Shown here in pieces: positions 1 to 8,179 of a DNA stretch of 64,000 nt. A program made the position numbers and the translations under genes. Source of the stretch: Acinetobacter towneri DSM 14962 = CIP 107472. GTDB lineage: Bacteria > Pseudomonadota > Gammaproteobacteria > Pseudomonadales > Moraxellaceae. Under the pieces are notes generated by a model, which was not told where the DNA came from, did not search any database, and saw only the letters and a list, made by a program, of their open reading frames with translations. The stretch is taken from contig NZ_KB849688.1 in assembly GCF_000368785.1 (NCBI RefSeq), forward strand, positions 523,354 through 587,353, written 5' to 3'. Positions within the stretch are counted from its first letter, which is position 1. Each line of letters begins with the position of its first letter.

Positions 1-2
1 GC

Positions 3-89
3 GCAGTGCAAATTGAAACGGCACAAGGGCTTGAAGTTTTTTATCAGGGACGTTTACGCCCTATCGATCATGCCGAGTCATCTTCATGA
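3..89 (+). CDS. birA: C-terminal end of BirA-type biotin protein ligase (partial)
   Basis: The window opens inside an open frame that reads 28 codons to a TGA at 87-89. It overlaps the coaX start in the arrangement ATGA (86-89). The tail reads [20 protein letters not shown], which has the look of the small C-terminal domain of biotin protein ligase. That enzyme activates biotin with ATP and attaches it to the carboxyl-carrier protein of acetyl-CoA carboxylase. In Acinetobacter birA usually precedes coaX directly, and this context is the main support. Only the last residues are visible, so the catalytic domain cannot be checked. Confidence 0.55.
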   Translation, partial: AVQIETAQGLEVFYQGRLRPIDHAESSS

Positions 90-826
90 AAAATTTATGG
101 CTAGATATTGGTAACACCCGCCTGAAATATTGGGTCACAGAACAAGACCGCATCATCGAACATGAAGCAGAATTGCATTTGCAATCTCCTGCCGATTTGT
201 TGCTGGGTTTGATTCAACACTTTAAAAGTCTGAATGTGCATAAAGTAGGCGTGTCATCGGTACAAGATCAGAAGAATAATCAACGCATTCACTTGATTTT
301 AAAAACCCTGAATGTGCCTGTGATTTATGCCAAAGTGCATGCAGATTATGCAGGTTTGCATTGTGAATATGATATTCAACAACTGGGGATAGATCGCTGG
401 CTGCAAGTGCTTGCCGTGGCAAATGACCCACAAGAAAATTATTGTGTCATTAGTTGTGGTACGGCGCTGACTATTGATTTGGCGGATGGACTGACGCATT
501 TAGGCGGCTATATTTTACCGAACTTATATTTGCAACGTGATGCACTGATTCAAAACACCAAAGGCATTAAAATTCCCGATGCTGCATTTGATGAACTCAC
601 CCCAGGACGCAGCACCATTGATGCTGTTCATCATGGTATTTTACTCGGCTTGCTCAGCACCATTGAGCATGTAATTCGACAGTCACCACGTAAACTGATT
701 TTAACGGGTGGCGATGCACCGCTGTTTGCCAAATTCTTGCAGCAATATCAACCGCAAGTCGAGCAAGATTTATTGCTCAAAGGTTTGCAGCGTTATATTC
801 AATATGCAACCCATGAAGTGCACTAA
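86..826 (+). CDS. coaX: Type III pantothenate kinase CoaX
   Basis: This enzyme phosphorylates pantothenate, the first committed step of coenzyme A synthesis, in the cytoplasm. The 246 residues match the family length. The N-terminal phosphate-binding motif [10 protein letters not shown] is at 7-16, GIDRW at 101-105, the second phosphate motif GTALTID at 125-131 and GGYILP at 140-145. All are hallmarks of the ASKHA-fold type III kinases, which differ from the E. coli CoaA kinase in being insensitive to CoA feedback. The ATG overlaps the stop of the upstream birA fragment by four bases, so the two are probably translationally coupled. A strong hairpin terminator follows. Confidence 0.95.
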   Translation: MKNLWLDIGNTRLKYWVTEQDRIIEHEAELHLQSPADLLLGLIQHFKSLNVHKVGVSSVQDQKNNQRIHLILKTLNVPVIYAKVHADYAGLHCEYDIQQLGIDRWLQVLAVANDPQENYCVISCGTALTIDLADGLTHLGGYILPNLYLQRDALIQNTKGIKIPDAAFDELTPGRSTIDAVHHGILLGLLSTIEHVIRQSPRKLILTGGDAPLFAKFLQQYQPQVEQDLLLKGLQRYIQYATHEVH

Positions 827-896
827 AAACCAAACATTGCTCCATCTACGCTGATAAATCTTTCGGTGTAGCTGTCATCTACGAATAAAGAACAAC

Positions 897-932
897 AAAA
901 AAGCAGGCGCATTTTTATGCGCCTGCTTTTTT
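897..932. terminator. Bidirectional terminator between coaX and ffh
   Basis: A 15-bp perfect stem (897-911 pairing with 918-932) has a GC-rich core GCAGGCGCA and A and T tracts on the two sides. It lies between two convergent genes and can end transcription on both strands. Confidence 0.9.
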
Positions 933-962
933 AACACTTTGATTCTAAGATGTTTTTAACAA

Positions 963-2372
963 TTATTTCTTGGTTGGGTCGTTGCCACCAAACAATGGCC
1001 CCATACCGCCGCCACTGAATTGCTTTTGTAAACCGCCCAGTGAACGCATCATTTTTGCCATGCCCGATGGATTGGCAAATTTTTTCATCATTTTTGCCAT
1101 TTGTGCATGTTGCTTGATCAACTTATTCACTTCTGACACATCCATACCACAACCCGCAGCAATACGTTTTTTACGGCTTGGATTCATCAGGTCTGGGTTA
1201 CGACGCTCTTTGATGGTCATCGACTGGATAATCGCTTCCATCTTTTTCACTTGCTTTTCAGGATTGGCTTGCGCAATTGCATCTTGAATACCTGAGTTGC
1301 TCATGCCAGGCAACTTGTCTAAGAAGCCCATCATGCCGCCCATTTTATTCATTTGTTCAAACTGCATCAGCATATCTTCAAAGTTGAAGCTGCCGCCTTT
1401 TTGCAGTTTTTTCGCCATTTTTTCGGCTTTTTCTTTGTCGATTTTACGTTCAACTTCTTCGACCAAAGACAGCACGTCACCCATGCCCAAAATACGTTGT
1501 GCAACACGTTCTGGGTGGAATGGCTCTAGGGCATCGAGTTTTTCACCCATCCCCAAGAATTTAATTGGTTTACCCGTAATCGCACGAACTGAAAGTGCTG
1601 CACCACCGCGCGCATCACCATCAGTTTTAGTAAGGATTACACCTGTTAATGGCAAGGCATCATTAAAGGCTTTGGCTGTATTTGCCGCATCCTGACCCGT
1701 CATGGCATCGACCACGAACAAGGTTTCAGTCGGTTTAATCGCTGAATGTAATGCCTTGATTTCATCCATCATGTCATCATCGACGTGCAAACGACCTGCA
1801 GTATCGACAATTAACACATCAGCAAACTGAATTTTTGCCTGTTCGATGGCACGGTTGGCAATATCGACAGGGTTTTCATTGGCATTTGAGTCAAAGAAAA
1901 TTGCGCCAACTTCGCCTGCAACCGTTTGTAGCTGTTTAATTGCCGCAGGACGGTAAACGTCGGCAGACACCATCGCCACTTTTTTCTTTTGACGTTCTTG
2001 TAAGAAACGTGCCAATTTTGCTGCAGTGGTGGTTTTACCCGCACCCTGCAAACCTGCCAATAACACCACAACCGGTGGCTTGGTAGCAAGGTCAAGGCTT
2101 TCATTGGCCTCGCCCATCATTTTTGTGAGTTCGTCATAGACAATTTTGACGAACGCCTGACCAGGGGATAACTGAGTCATCACTTCCTGACCCAATGCCT
2201 CTTCCTTAACTTTCGCGATGAATTCACGAGTTACAGGTAACGCCACATCGGCTTCAAGAAGTGCCATACGTACTTCACGTAACGTATCTTTAATATTGTC
2301 TTCGGTTAGCTGCCCTGAGCCAGTAACATTTCTTAAACTCTGCGTGAGTCGTTCTGTTAAGGTATCAAACAT
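963..2372 (-). CDS. ffh: Signal recognition particle protein Ffh
   Basis: Ffh is the GTPase subunit of the signal recognition particle. With 4.5S RNA it binds signal sequences on ribosomes and delivers them to FtsY at the membrane. The 469 residues contain the N domain (1-90), the G domain with P-loop GLQGAGKTT (107-115), DTAGR (190-194) and TKTDGDARGG (248-257), and a methionine-rich M domain (about 300-450) ending in a Met/Gly-rich tail. No residue expected for the SRP GTPases is missing. The gene is convergent with coaX and divergent from the ypjD-like gene; that ffh/ypjD pairing is common in gammaproteobacteria. Confidence 0.97.
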   Translation of the reverse strand: MFDTLTERLTQSLRNVTGSGQLTEDNIKDTLREVRMALLEADVALPVTREFIAKVKEEALGQEVMTQLSPGQAFVKIVYDELTKMMGEANESLDLATKPPVVVLLAGLQGAGKTTTAAKLARFLQERQKKKVAMVSADVYRPAAIKQLQTVAGEVGAIFFDSNANENPVDIANRAIEQAKIQFADVLIVDTAGRLHVDDDMMDEIKALHSAIKPTETLFVVDAMTGQDAANTAKAFNDALPLTGVILTKTDGDARGGAALSVRAITGKPIKFLGMGEKLDALEPFHPERVAQRILGMGDVLSLVEEVERKIDKEKAEKMAKKLQKGGSFNFEDMLMQFEQMNKMGGMMGFLDKLPGMSNSGIQDAIAQANPEKQVKKMEAIIQSMTIKERRNPDLMNPSRKKRIAAGCGMDVSEVNKLIKQHAQMAKMMKKFANPSGMAKMMRSLGGLQKQFSGGGMGPLFGGNDPTKK

Positions 2373-2511
2373 TGCAAATTCCGCTTAAAATAGCCATTAG
2401 CAAAAAAATGTTTCTTTAAAATAGAAAATTTATGCACAAGATGCTATAGGATACTGTAGTTCGCATCGAATTTATATAAATGAATATTCATCATCCTGAA
2501 AAAGGTTTGAC

Positions 2512-3321
2512 ATGATCAGTCTCCCCTTGGTTTATACGATTTTAGCATTAATCGCTTATACCAGTTCTTTTTGGTATTTATTTTCACATTTAATGTCTAA
2601 ACGTGCGCCAAATCACTGGTTTATTCGTTCTCTGCTCAGTTTGGGCTTATTGCTGCATGCTGCCGTGTTGTATAACGATATGTGGACGCCGATGGGTGTC
2701 AACTACAACGTGTTTAACCTAATGTCATTTACTGCGGGTTTAATGTTGTTATTGAGCTTGCTGTTCAGCAGTTACCGACCTGTAATTGCGCTAAATTTGA
2801 TTGGTATTCCTGTAGCAGCAGTGGGTTTAATTGCAGGTTTTTCATTCAGCCAACATAATTTATTTATTAACCAAAACTCGATTGGTTTAGATATTCATAT
2901 TATTTTATCGCTGTCTGCTTATGCCGTATTGTTGATGGCGACCATTCATGCCGTGCTCATGTGGTTTCAAAACCGCGAACTGAAAAACAAACAAAAACGT
3001 CGGGTTTGGGTAAATTTGCTGCCGTCTTTGCAAGATATGGAATCTTTGCTGTTTGATATGTTGATTGCAGGTTTTGCCTTACTCACAGTCGCACTAGGTT
3101 TTGGTTTCTTTACGGTAGAACATTTCTTTGCACAGCATTTAGCACATAAAACTGCCTTTAGTATTATTTCTTGGTTTGTCTATGGGTCGTTGTTACTTGG
3201 GCGTTATAAGTTTGGCTGGCGTGGACAAAAAGCGATTCGCTTTACCATTATTGGCTTCTTTTTATTGGCGCTCGGTTTTATTGGTTCTAAATTTGTGTTG
3301 GAAATGATTTTGAGTAAGTAA
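2512..3321 (+). CDS. YpjD/CcsA-like inner membrane protein
   Basis: A 269-residue polytopic protein with about eight hydrophobic segments, matching the inner-membrane cytochrome c assembly (CcsA/CcmC/YpjD) family. A conserved-looking region with LDIHIILSLSAYAVL (about 126-140) corresponds to the family's histidine-containing segment thought to handle heme. In E. coli the equivalent YpjD is encoded next to ffh and has no proven role, so the cytochrome c function is only inferred from fold. The start ATG follows AAAGG six bases upstream. It is transcribed divergently from ffh across a 139-bp spacer that probably holds both promoters. Confidence 0.85.
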   Translation: MISLPLVYTILALIAYTSSFWYLFSHLMSKRAPNHWFIRSLLSLGLLLHAAVLYNDMWTPMGVNYNVFNLMSFTAGLMLLLSLLFSSYRPVIALNLIGIPVAAVGLIAGFSFSQHNLFINQNSIGLDIHIILSLSAYAVLLMATIHAVLMWFQNRELKNKQKRRVWVNLLPSLQDMESLLFDMLIAGFALLTVALGFGFFTVEHFFAQHLAHKTAFSIISWFVYGSLLLGRYKFGWRGQKAIRFTIIGFFLLALGFIGSKFVLEMILSK

Positions 3322-3452
3322 GGTGTTTTTATTTTGCTCATTCAAAGTGTAGGATGATCAATTATTTAATAGCATAGTCGAGGGGGAATGGGCTGTTTAA
3401 ATTAAGCCAATCATTTAAATGATTTCTAACGATGTAAGAACTCAATTAAAAG

Positions 3453-3490
3453 ATCTAGTCTAGGATGCACATCAACTGCATGGACTAGAT
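3453..3490. other. Hairpin in the ypjD-dusC spacer
   Basis: The 316-bp spacer between the YpjD-like gene and dusC has no convincing open frame. Its one clear structure is an imperfect palindrome: ATCTAGTC (3453-3460) with GACTAGAT (3483-3490), extended inward by GATGCA against TGCA. It lacks a T tract, so it is not an obvious terminator. Confidence 0.4.
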
Positions 3491-3637
3491 AAAACTTGAG
3501 ATACAGATCACTGTGTCAAATACAACAGCTTAAATACCAGAACCTTAGCTACAACCACTTCAATTCAAAACCCTTTTCCTAGACAACCCACAGAAAAAAA
3601 CGTATAACTCCACTTTTGTTTGAACTGGCAGCATCTT

Positions 3638-4573
3638 GTGAAACTGATTCTTGCACCCATGGAAGGCTTAACCGACCCCATCATGCGTGATGTAATCACG
3701 TCTGTAGGCAGTTTTGACTGGTGTGTAACAGAGTTTATTCGGGTCACAGACAGCATTTTGCCAGACCATATCTACCACACCTATTGCCCAGAACTACTCA
3801 CCAATGGCAAAACTGCGGCAGGTACGCCTGTGCATGTTCAGTTTTTGGGGAATAATCCTGAAATGTTAGCCGCCAATGCAGCCAAAGTTGCGGCTATGGG
3901 TGCACCTGCAATTGATATGAACTTTGGCTGCCCTGCCAAAACAGTCAATCGGCATCGTGGCGGTTCAGTTTTACTCGATGAACCCGAAGTAGTATATGAA
4001 CTGGTTAAAGCGGTTCGCGATGCCGTTCCTGCTCATATTCCAGTTTCCGCCAAAATGCGTCTAGGCTATATGGATCGGAACTTCATGCTAGAAAATGCGC
4101 ACGCCATTGAAGATGCAGGCGCAGCATGGGTTACAGTACATGCACGTACCAAAGCCGATGGCTATACGCCTCCCGCATTTTGGGATCAGCTACGTCCTAT
4201 TCGTGAAGCCTTGAAGATTAACGTCATCGCCAATGGTGAAATTTGGAACAATGCCGATGCCAAACAATGCCAGTTAGAATCGGGCTGTGAAGATTTGATG
4301 ATTGGTCGTGGTGCGGTCACCACCCCAGATTTGACCCAATGTATTCGTCAAAATTCAGACCTGCCTTTGCTGAGTTGGCAAGATTTGCTGCAACTACAAA
4401 TTCGCTTTATTCACGGCCCTGCCAAAACAGAAATTGGGATGCTGGGACGTTATAAACAATGGCTCGGCATGATGTCGAAACATTATCCCGAAGCCAAAGC
4501 TTTGTGGGATGAAATCAAGCGTCTGAAAAAGCTGGATGAAATCATTGAAAAATTAGTCGCGCACACGACTTAA
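3638..4573 (+). CDS. dusC: tRNA-dihydrouridine(16) synthase DusC
   Basis: This FMN enzyme reduces uridine 16 in the D-loop of tRNAs using NADPH. The protein has the Dus signature APMEGLTD near the N terminus, NFGCPAKTVNRHRGGSVLL with the catalytic cysteine around residue 99, and the FMN/phosphate motif ANGEI and GRGAV. The LCITEF-like segment (here WCVTEFIRV) is typical of DusC rather than DusA or DusB. I start at GTG 3638, giving MKLILAPMEG, which aligns with the start of E. coli DusC; an in-frame TTG at 3620 would add six residues. Neither has a strong ribosome site. The gene stands alone. Confidence 0.88.
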   Translation: MKLILAPMEGLTDPIMRDVITSVGSFDWCVTEFIRVTDSILPDHIYHTYCPELLTNGKTAAGTPVHVQFLGNNPEMLAANAAKVAAMGAPAIDMNFGCPAKTVNRHRGGSVLLDEPEVVYELVKAVRDAVPAHIPVSAKMRLGYMDRNFMLENAHAIEDAGAAWVTVHARTKADGYTPPAFWDQLRPIREALKINVIANGEIWNNADAKQCQLESGCEDLMIGRGAVTTPDLTQCIRQNSDLPLLSWQDLLQLQIRFIHGPAKTEIGMLGRYKQWLGMMSKHYPEAKALWDEIKRLKKLDEIIEKLVAHTT

Positions 4574-4654
4574 ACATTGAATCCATCAAACTCAAGCTTC
4601 ATCTAAAAAATTTCAGCTTTTATTAGGGTCTGCTGACAATTCGTCTATGTTTGC

Positions 4655-4755
4655 GGCGATGCATATTTTTTAGCTGATATAAGGCATGGGACAGGAAATT
4701 TAGTCATTCTAAATGACTGGCACATAACGCAATAGCAGCAAAAAATATGCTCGCC
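4655..4755. repeat. Large imperfect palindrome, first of two
   Basis: Arms of about 20 bases (4655-4676 and 4736-4755), both built on GGCGA-GCATATTTTTT-GCTG, pair with two single-base bulges. Inside lies a second hairpin, AGTCATT (4702-4708) against AATGACT (4712-4718). Immediately upstream is the sequence GGGTCTGCTGACAATTCG (4626-4643). With the adjacent palindrome it fills the gap between dusC and the DUF1176 gene, and looks like a non-coding interspersed element rather than a terminator. No other copy is evident in this window. Confidence 0.6.
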
Positions 4756-4762
4756 CTGAAAG

Positions 4763-4861
4763 GCTGTGGCTAAAACTTTCTCAGATTGTGTTATGAAACT
4801 TAGCAATAGTCTCGCTATTACTTGCGTTTCATGCCTGATCTGCTCAGTTTTAGCCTACAGC
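4763..4861. repeat. Large imperfect palindrome, second of two
   Basis: The two halves, each about 48 bases, are inverted copies. GCTGT-GGCTAAAACT at 4763 is matched by AGTTTTAGCC-TACAGC ending at 4861. TCAGAT and ATGAAAC on the left pair with ATCTG and GTTTCAT on the right. The centre is CAATAG-TCT-CGCTATT around 4812. Roughly four fifths of positions pair. It sits seven bases after the first palindrome, so both probably belong to one element of about 235 bp. Confidence 0.6.
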
Positions 4862-4904
4862 GCAAGCCATTTATGAAATGTCAAAAGCCCCTAGTGAATA
4901 TCGG

Positions 4905-5972
4905 CTATTCAACCTTGCTGACAAAGCTTGGCATTTCCCATGCACTGCCTGCAAAACCTTTGCATTGTCCTGCATCGAATTGATAGCTTTTGACAAACTG
5001 CTGACCATTCCACGCCCACTCAATTTGACTGAAACAATCGCCAATTCCACGCCCTTTTTGATAGGCAAAAATCTGTCCATTGCTAAATTCTGAAGCAGAA
5101 TCAGTTACAAATTGCTGTATCTTTTGCAGTTTTTTATCCATAACCCAATAAGCCACACCCCAATTATAAGCCCCTCGCCAACAGCTTGCCTCAACCAACA
5201 CGCTATCTTGATTTAAGGGATAAGTATGAATCTGCTGTTCTGCTTGTTCAGGTTCAAACAGCATATAACAATCTTCACGATCTACGGTTTTTTGTAAAAT
5301 TGGATATAACTTTTCTGCACTGGCCGCGGTAAGCACCTGTGCTTTGGCGGTTCGGTGTTGAGGCTGCATGAGAATGTTAATTTTAGGCATCGCTTGCGCT
5401 TTTAAGACCTGCGTGGATGCTTGATTGCCTTTTGCCAATATTGCGGAGTCTGTACCCACACGTTTTTGAAATTCATCCATTTTTAGCAACACTGCACTCA
5501 TGCCTGCATCAGACAATTTCCAGCGTTGTTGGCCATGTTTTAACTCGATCACGACATGCTGACGCGCCTGTGCCAACAGCTTTTGCACACTGGCAGTAGA
5601 TAGATTGGCGATACTTTCATGAAAGTTTAATTGCTGCAAAGCACGTCCATTTAAAAATAAAGTCGCTTGAGCAATATCCTCCTGAATTTGCAATTGCCCT
5701 TGTACAGAAGTCTTTGCACCTGCTTGACGGGTCAATAACATACTGATCGGTAGTTCAAAATCATCATCGCTTTGGTAGCCTGCAGCACGGCAAGTTCCTG
5801 TATTATCACAGGCCAACTCCCAATCTTGATGCTGAAAATACAGTCCTTGCAAAGCAGTCGACTGGCTTGCAGCAATCATTTTTTCAGCAGTGATGGGTGC
5901 TGAAAAAATATTTACGCTACCCAACAAACCACCGATCGCCAGTAATATTTTTAGATTGCATTTGAAATTCAT
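4905..5972 (-). CDS. DUF1176 domain secreted protein
   Basis: A 355-residue exported protein. The N terminus has lysines followed by a hydrophobic stretch (about 7-23) ending in FSA, a good signal peptide with cleavage before PITAEK. The mature part resembles the DUF1176 family: a paired-cysteine segment ELACDNTGTCRAAGYQ, EDCYMLF in the middle, and a C-terminal GIGDCFSQIEWAWNGQQF region with further cysteines suggesting periplasmic disulfides. The function of this family is unknown to me. I chose ATG 5972 because AGGAG lies eight bases upstream; an upstream ATG at 5999 would put that site inside the gene. It appears monocistronic. Confidence 0.85.
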   Translation of the reverse strand: MNFKCNLKILLAIGGLLGSVNIFSAPITAEKMIAASQSTALQGLYFQHQDWELACDNTGTCRAAGYQSDDDFELPISMLLTRQAGAKTSVQGQLQIQEDIAQATLFLNGRALQQLNFHESIANLSTASVQKLLAQARQHVVIELKHGQQRWKLSDAGMSAVLLKMDEFQKRVGTDSAILAKGNQASTQVLKAQAMPKINILMQPQHRTAKAQVLTAASAEKLYPILQKTVDREDCYMLFEPEQAEQQIHTYPLNQDSVLVEASCWRGAYNWGVAYWVMDKKLQKIQQFVTDSASEFSNGQIFAYQKGRGIGDCFSQIEWAWNGQQFVKSYQFDAGQCKGFAGSAWEMPSFVSKVE

Positions 5973-6054
5973 AATCTTTGCAACTCCTGAAATTGTCATC
6001 TGTGATTCAACGACTTAATCAAGGCTAGATTTAACACCTTGCCTACTTAGCTCA

Positions 6055-6082
6055 ATAAAAAAGCACGCCAGAGCATGCTTTT
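6055..6082 (-). terminator. Hairpin between the DUF1176 and YegP-like genes
   Basis: AAAAAGCA (from about 6057) pairs with TGCTTTT (6076-6082), with A and T tracts on either side. It lies just downstream of the YegP-like gene on the minus strand and is a short but plausible terminator for it. Confidence 0.6.
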
Positions 6083-6118
6083 CTAATGCAATTTAACATC
6101 AAGATTTAATGCAAAAGA

Positions 6119-6460
6119 TTACGATTCCTGCGTTAAATCCTTGACCGTGGTGCTTGCGCCATTGGTTTTCACCGACTCAATGCCTTTGTCACGTGATTGT
6201 TCAGAAGTATAGAGCTGACTCGTACCAATAATCTGATGGTTGGCAGCTTTTAAATTAAAATACGGCTTATCATTCTTAGATGTCAATCGATCATAACGCC
6301 CATCATCCTGACTGTTCTTTTGTACCGAAGCGATGCCATTTTTTGCCGATGCTTTCGCCTTATACTGTTCACTGGTTAAGATAATTTCGCCATTCCCAGC
6401 TTTAAGTACAAAGCGGTACTGACCATTGCTTGCTTGTGAAATCTCAAACCATCCTGACAT
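6119..6460 (-). CDS. YegP-family tandem DUF1508 protein
   Basis: A 113-residue soluble protein made of two copies of the DUF1508 repeat, one from about 4 to 50 and one from about 54 to 102. Each has the pattern of aromatic FxLKAxNGxII followed by TSExYxxxxSxxxGIxSVxxN. This is the architecture of E. coli YegP. The physiological role of the family is not established. It lies in a run of small minus-strand genes, each with its own spacer, so an operon is unlikely. It ends just before a hairpin. Confidence 0.87.
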   Translation of the reverse strand: MSGWFEISQASNGQYRFVLKAGNGEIILTSEQYKAKASAKNGIASVQKNSQDDGRYDRLTSKNDKPYFNLKAANHQIIGTSQLYTSEQSRDKGIESVKTNGASTTVKDLTQES

Positions 6461-6652
6461 ACTTGCCCCCAGTTTTCTTATGAGTGGTGAAGTGTGTTGT
6501 TGAATGATGCTAGGCTTTAAACTGCCTAAAAATTATTCTTTTCACTTAAAATATAAAGGACTTAGGCACAAGAAAACAGTATTAATTTTGTACACTCTTA
6601 AAGTTATTGTTGCTCAATTTGAATACTAAAATACTTTTATAAACTCCATAAA

Positions 6653-6684
6653 AAAGCGCAGGCAACTCAAGTCGCCTGCGCTGT
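6653..6684 (-). terminator. Terminator of yjdM
   Basis: A perfect 8-bp GC-rich stem GCGCAGGC (6656-6663) pairs with GCCTGCGC (6674-6681). On the minus strand it is followed by a run of T, directly after the yjdM stop codon. Confidence 0.85.
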
Positions 6685-6700
6685 TGAAATCTGCTTAAAC

Positions 6701-7042
6701 TTAAGCTTTTTTCACATATTCAGATTTTAATTTCATAGCCCCCATGCCATCAATCTTACAATCAATGTCATGACCATCTGCTGCATCTGGAATTAAGCGA
6801 ATATTTTTCACTTTCGTTCCCACTTTTACAGCAGCCGAAGAACCTTTAATTTTCAGGTCTTTAATCACAGTCACCGTGTCGCCATCTGCCAACACGTTGC
6901 CGTTTGCATCTTTAATCACAGCAGCAGTTTCTTCTAGCTGTTCCCCTTCTTTCCACTCATGTGAGCATTCAGGACAAATCAGTAGGTCGCCATCTTGGTA
7001 AGTGTATTCTGATTGGCATTTTGGGCAATTTGGCAAAGACAT
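6701..7042 (-). CDS. yjdM: YjdM/PhnA-family zinc-ribbon protein
   Basis: A 113-residue protein very close to E. coli YjdM (formerly PhnA). The N terminus carries a zinc ribbon with CPKC and CPEC pairs at about residues 6-9 and 24-27. The C-terminal half holds the conserved [24 protein letters not shown] and [14 protein letters not shown] motifs. Despite old names it is not phosphonoacetate hydrolase, and its role is uncertain. I start at ATG 7042, matching the E. coli N terminus MSLP and preceded by GAGG; the frame extends four codons further to 7054 without support. A strong terminator follows. Confidence 0.93.
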   Translation of the reverse strand: MSLPNCPKCQSEYTYQDGDLLICPECSHEWKEGEQLEETAAVIKDANGNVLADGDTVTVIKDLKIKGSSAAVKVGTKVKNIRLIPDAADGHDIDCKIDGMGAMKLKSEYVKKA

Positions 7043-7135
7043 AAAAAACCTCAAAAACTATATTATAGCATTTTTTACTGAATTTTCATAAACTTAAAAT
7101 CCTTATAAAGCACAAGGATAATCAAATAAAACTCT

Positions 7136-7501
7136 TTAATTGGACTGTGCTAAGCGTTGCAGCATCACCCGTTTTAATACCACTACATGATTGTGCTGCT
7201 CATCTTTAGCTGCTGTGACCAGAGTGATTTTTTGCTGCTGTGCCAGTTCACACAACGCCTGTAAAGCCTCTTCTTGCTCTGCTAATTCAGCTATATAACG
7301 CTGCTGAAACTCATCCCAATGTTGTTCAGGGTTTTGATGATACCATTTACGCAGCCCAGTCGAAGGCGTAATTTCTTTGGGCCATAAGTCAATACGAGCG
7401 CGTTCTTTACTCACACCACGCGGCCATAAGCGATCAACCAGCACCCGTGTTCCATCTGCCTGAGTCGCTTCAAGATAAGCGCGTTTCATTGCAATATCCA
7501 T
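7136..7501 (-). CDS. DUF488 family protein (YeaO-like)
   Basis: A 121-residue cytoplasmic protein with the DUF488 signature: VLVDRLWPRGVSKERARIDLW near the N terminus, LRKWYHQNP in the middle, and TLVTAAKDEQHNHVVVLK near the C terminus. E. coli YeaO is the nearest well-known relative. No biochemical activity is established for the family. The ATG at 7501 is preceded by AGAGG with seven-base spacing. It is followed at a distance by the yjdM gene on the same strand, but a 90-bp spacer separates them. Confidence 0.88.
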   Translation of the reverse strand: MDIAMKRAYLEATQADGTRVLVDRLWPRGVSKERARIDLWPKEITPSTGLRKWYHQNPEQHWDEFQQRYIAELAEQEEALQALCELAQQQKITLVTAAKDEQHNHVVVLKRVMLQRLAQSN

Positions 7502-7577
7502 ATTTGCACCTCTGCATCTTTTATGATGACGTCATCAGCGCCAAAGTTTTAGGCAGCAGATTATGTATCACAAATAA

Positions 7578-7604
7578 AAAAGCATGTGATCAACACATGC
7601 TTTT
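7578..7604 (-). terminator. Terminator of the RraB-like gene
   Basis: AAAAGCATGTG (7578-7588) pairs perfectly with CACATGCTTTT (7594-7604) over a five-base loop, just past the stop codon of the RraB-like gene. The A tract on the plus strand gives the T run on the minus strand. Confidence 0.85.
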
Positions 7605-7616
7605 CAGATACCCGAT

Positions 7617-7994
7617 TTAATCTTCGTAATCGTCTTCGTCTTCATCATCGTAGACGTAAGCCATACAGCCCCAGCCATCGTATTCACCGCCATGTTCTTC
7701 AGCAATTTTGCTGAACCATTGCTCTAAATCGACAATGTCTGAATACTCTGGTTCCATGTAAACATAAATGGTAATGATCCATTCAACTGCGTCAGATTCT
7801 TCATCTTGGAATAATGAAATTTTTTGTTCTTCGGCCAACAAATACAAAGCACATTTTTCAGCTTGTTCTTGTGTGGTAAAAGCGATGGAGTACTCAATCT
7901 CATGTGGCTCTGTCAGGTCATCCCCATCTTCATGCATTTGCCAAAGTACATTGCCATTATCATCATCAGGGAATTGTTCATAGTCACGTGTCAT
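7617..7994 (-). CDS. RraB-family ribonuclease E inhibitor-like protein
   Basis: A 125-residue acidic protein with the RraB-type N terminus (FPDDDNGNVLWQM) and a C-terminal GGEYDGWGCMAYVYDDEDE tail. In E. coli, RraB binds RNase E and changes the composition of the degradosome. The family match comes from the DDDNGNVLWQM block and the overall length, close to E. coli RraB (138). The last nine residues are almost all Asp/Glu, which is typical. Whether this copy acts on the host RNase E is inference. It is monocistronic with its own terminator. Confidence 0.82.
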   Translation of the reverse strand: MTRDYEQFPDDDNGNVLWQMHEDGDDLTEPHEIEYSIAFTTQEQAEKCALYLLAEEQKISLFQDEESDAVEWIITIYVYMEPEYSDIVDLEQWFSKIAEEHGGEYDGWGCMAYVYDDEDEDDYED

Positions 7995-8179
7995 GCGAAT
8001 ATCCTTGTTATCTTTTTAGCCAATATATATCTGGCAAGTGACAAAATAGTGAATTCAACATAGCACAAATTTGCCCGAAGGACTCAATTTTCATCTCGTT
8101 TTACACTGACTTTAGTCTGAATTACCCAGAAGCTTGCTTTTACATGACACTACAATTGCTTTAAGCATTTGCAGCCAGT

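Noticed and set aside
970..1695. Plus-strand open frames opposite ffh
   Set aside because: They lie entirely inside ffh on the other strand, lack ribosome sites and match no family; they are shadows of the real gene.
3565..3756. Minus-strand frame of 63 codons across the dusC start
   Set aside because: Antisense to dusC, with no ribosome site and no family resemblance.
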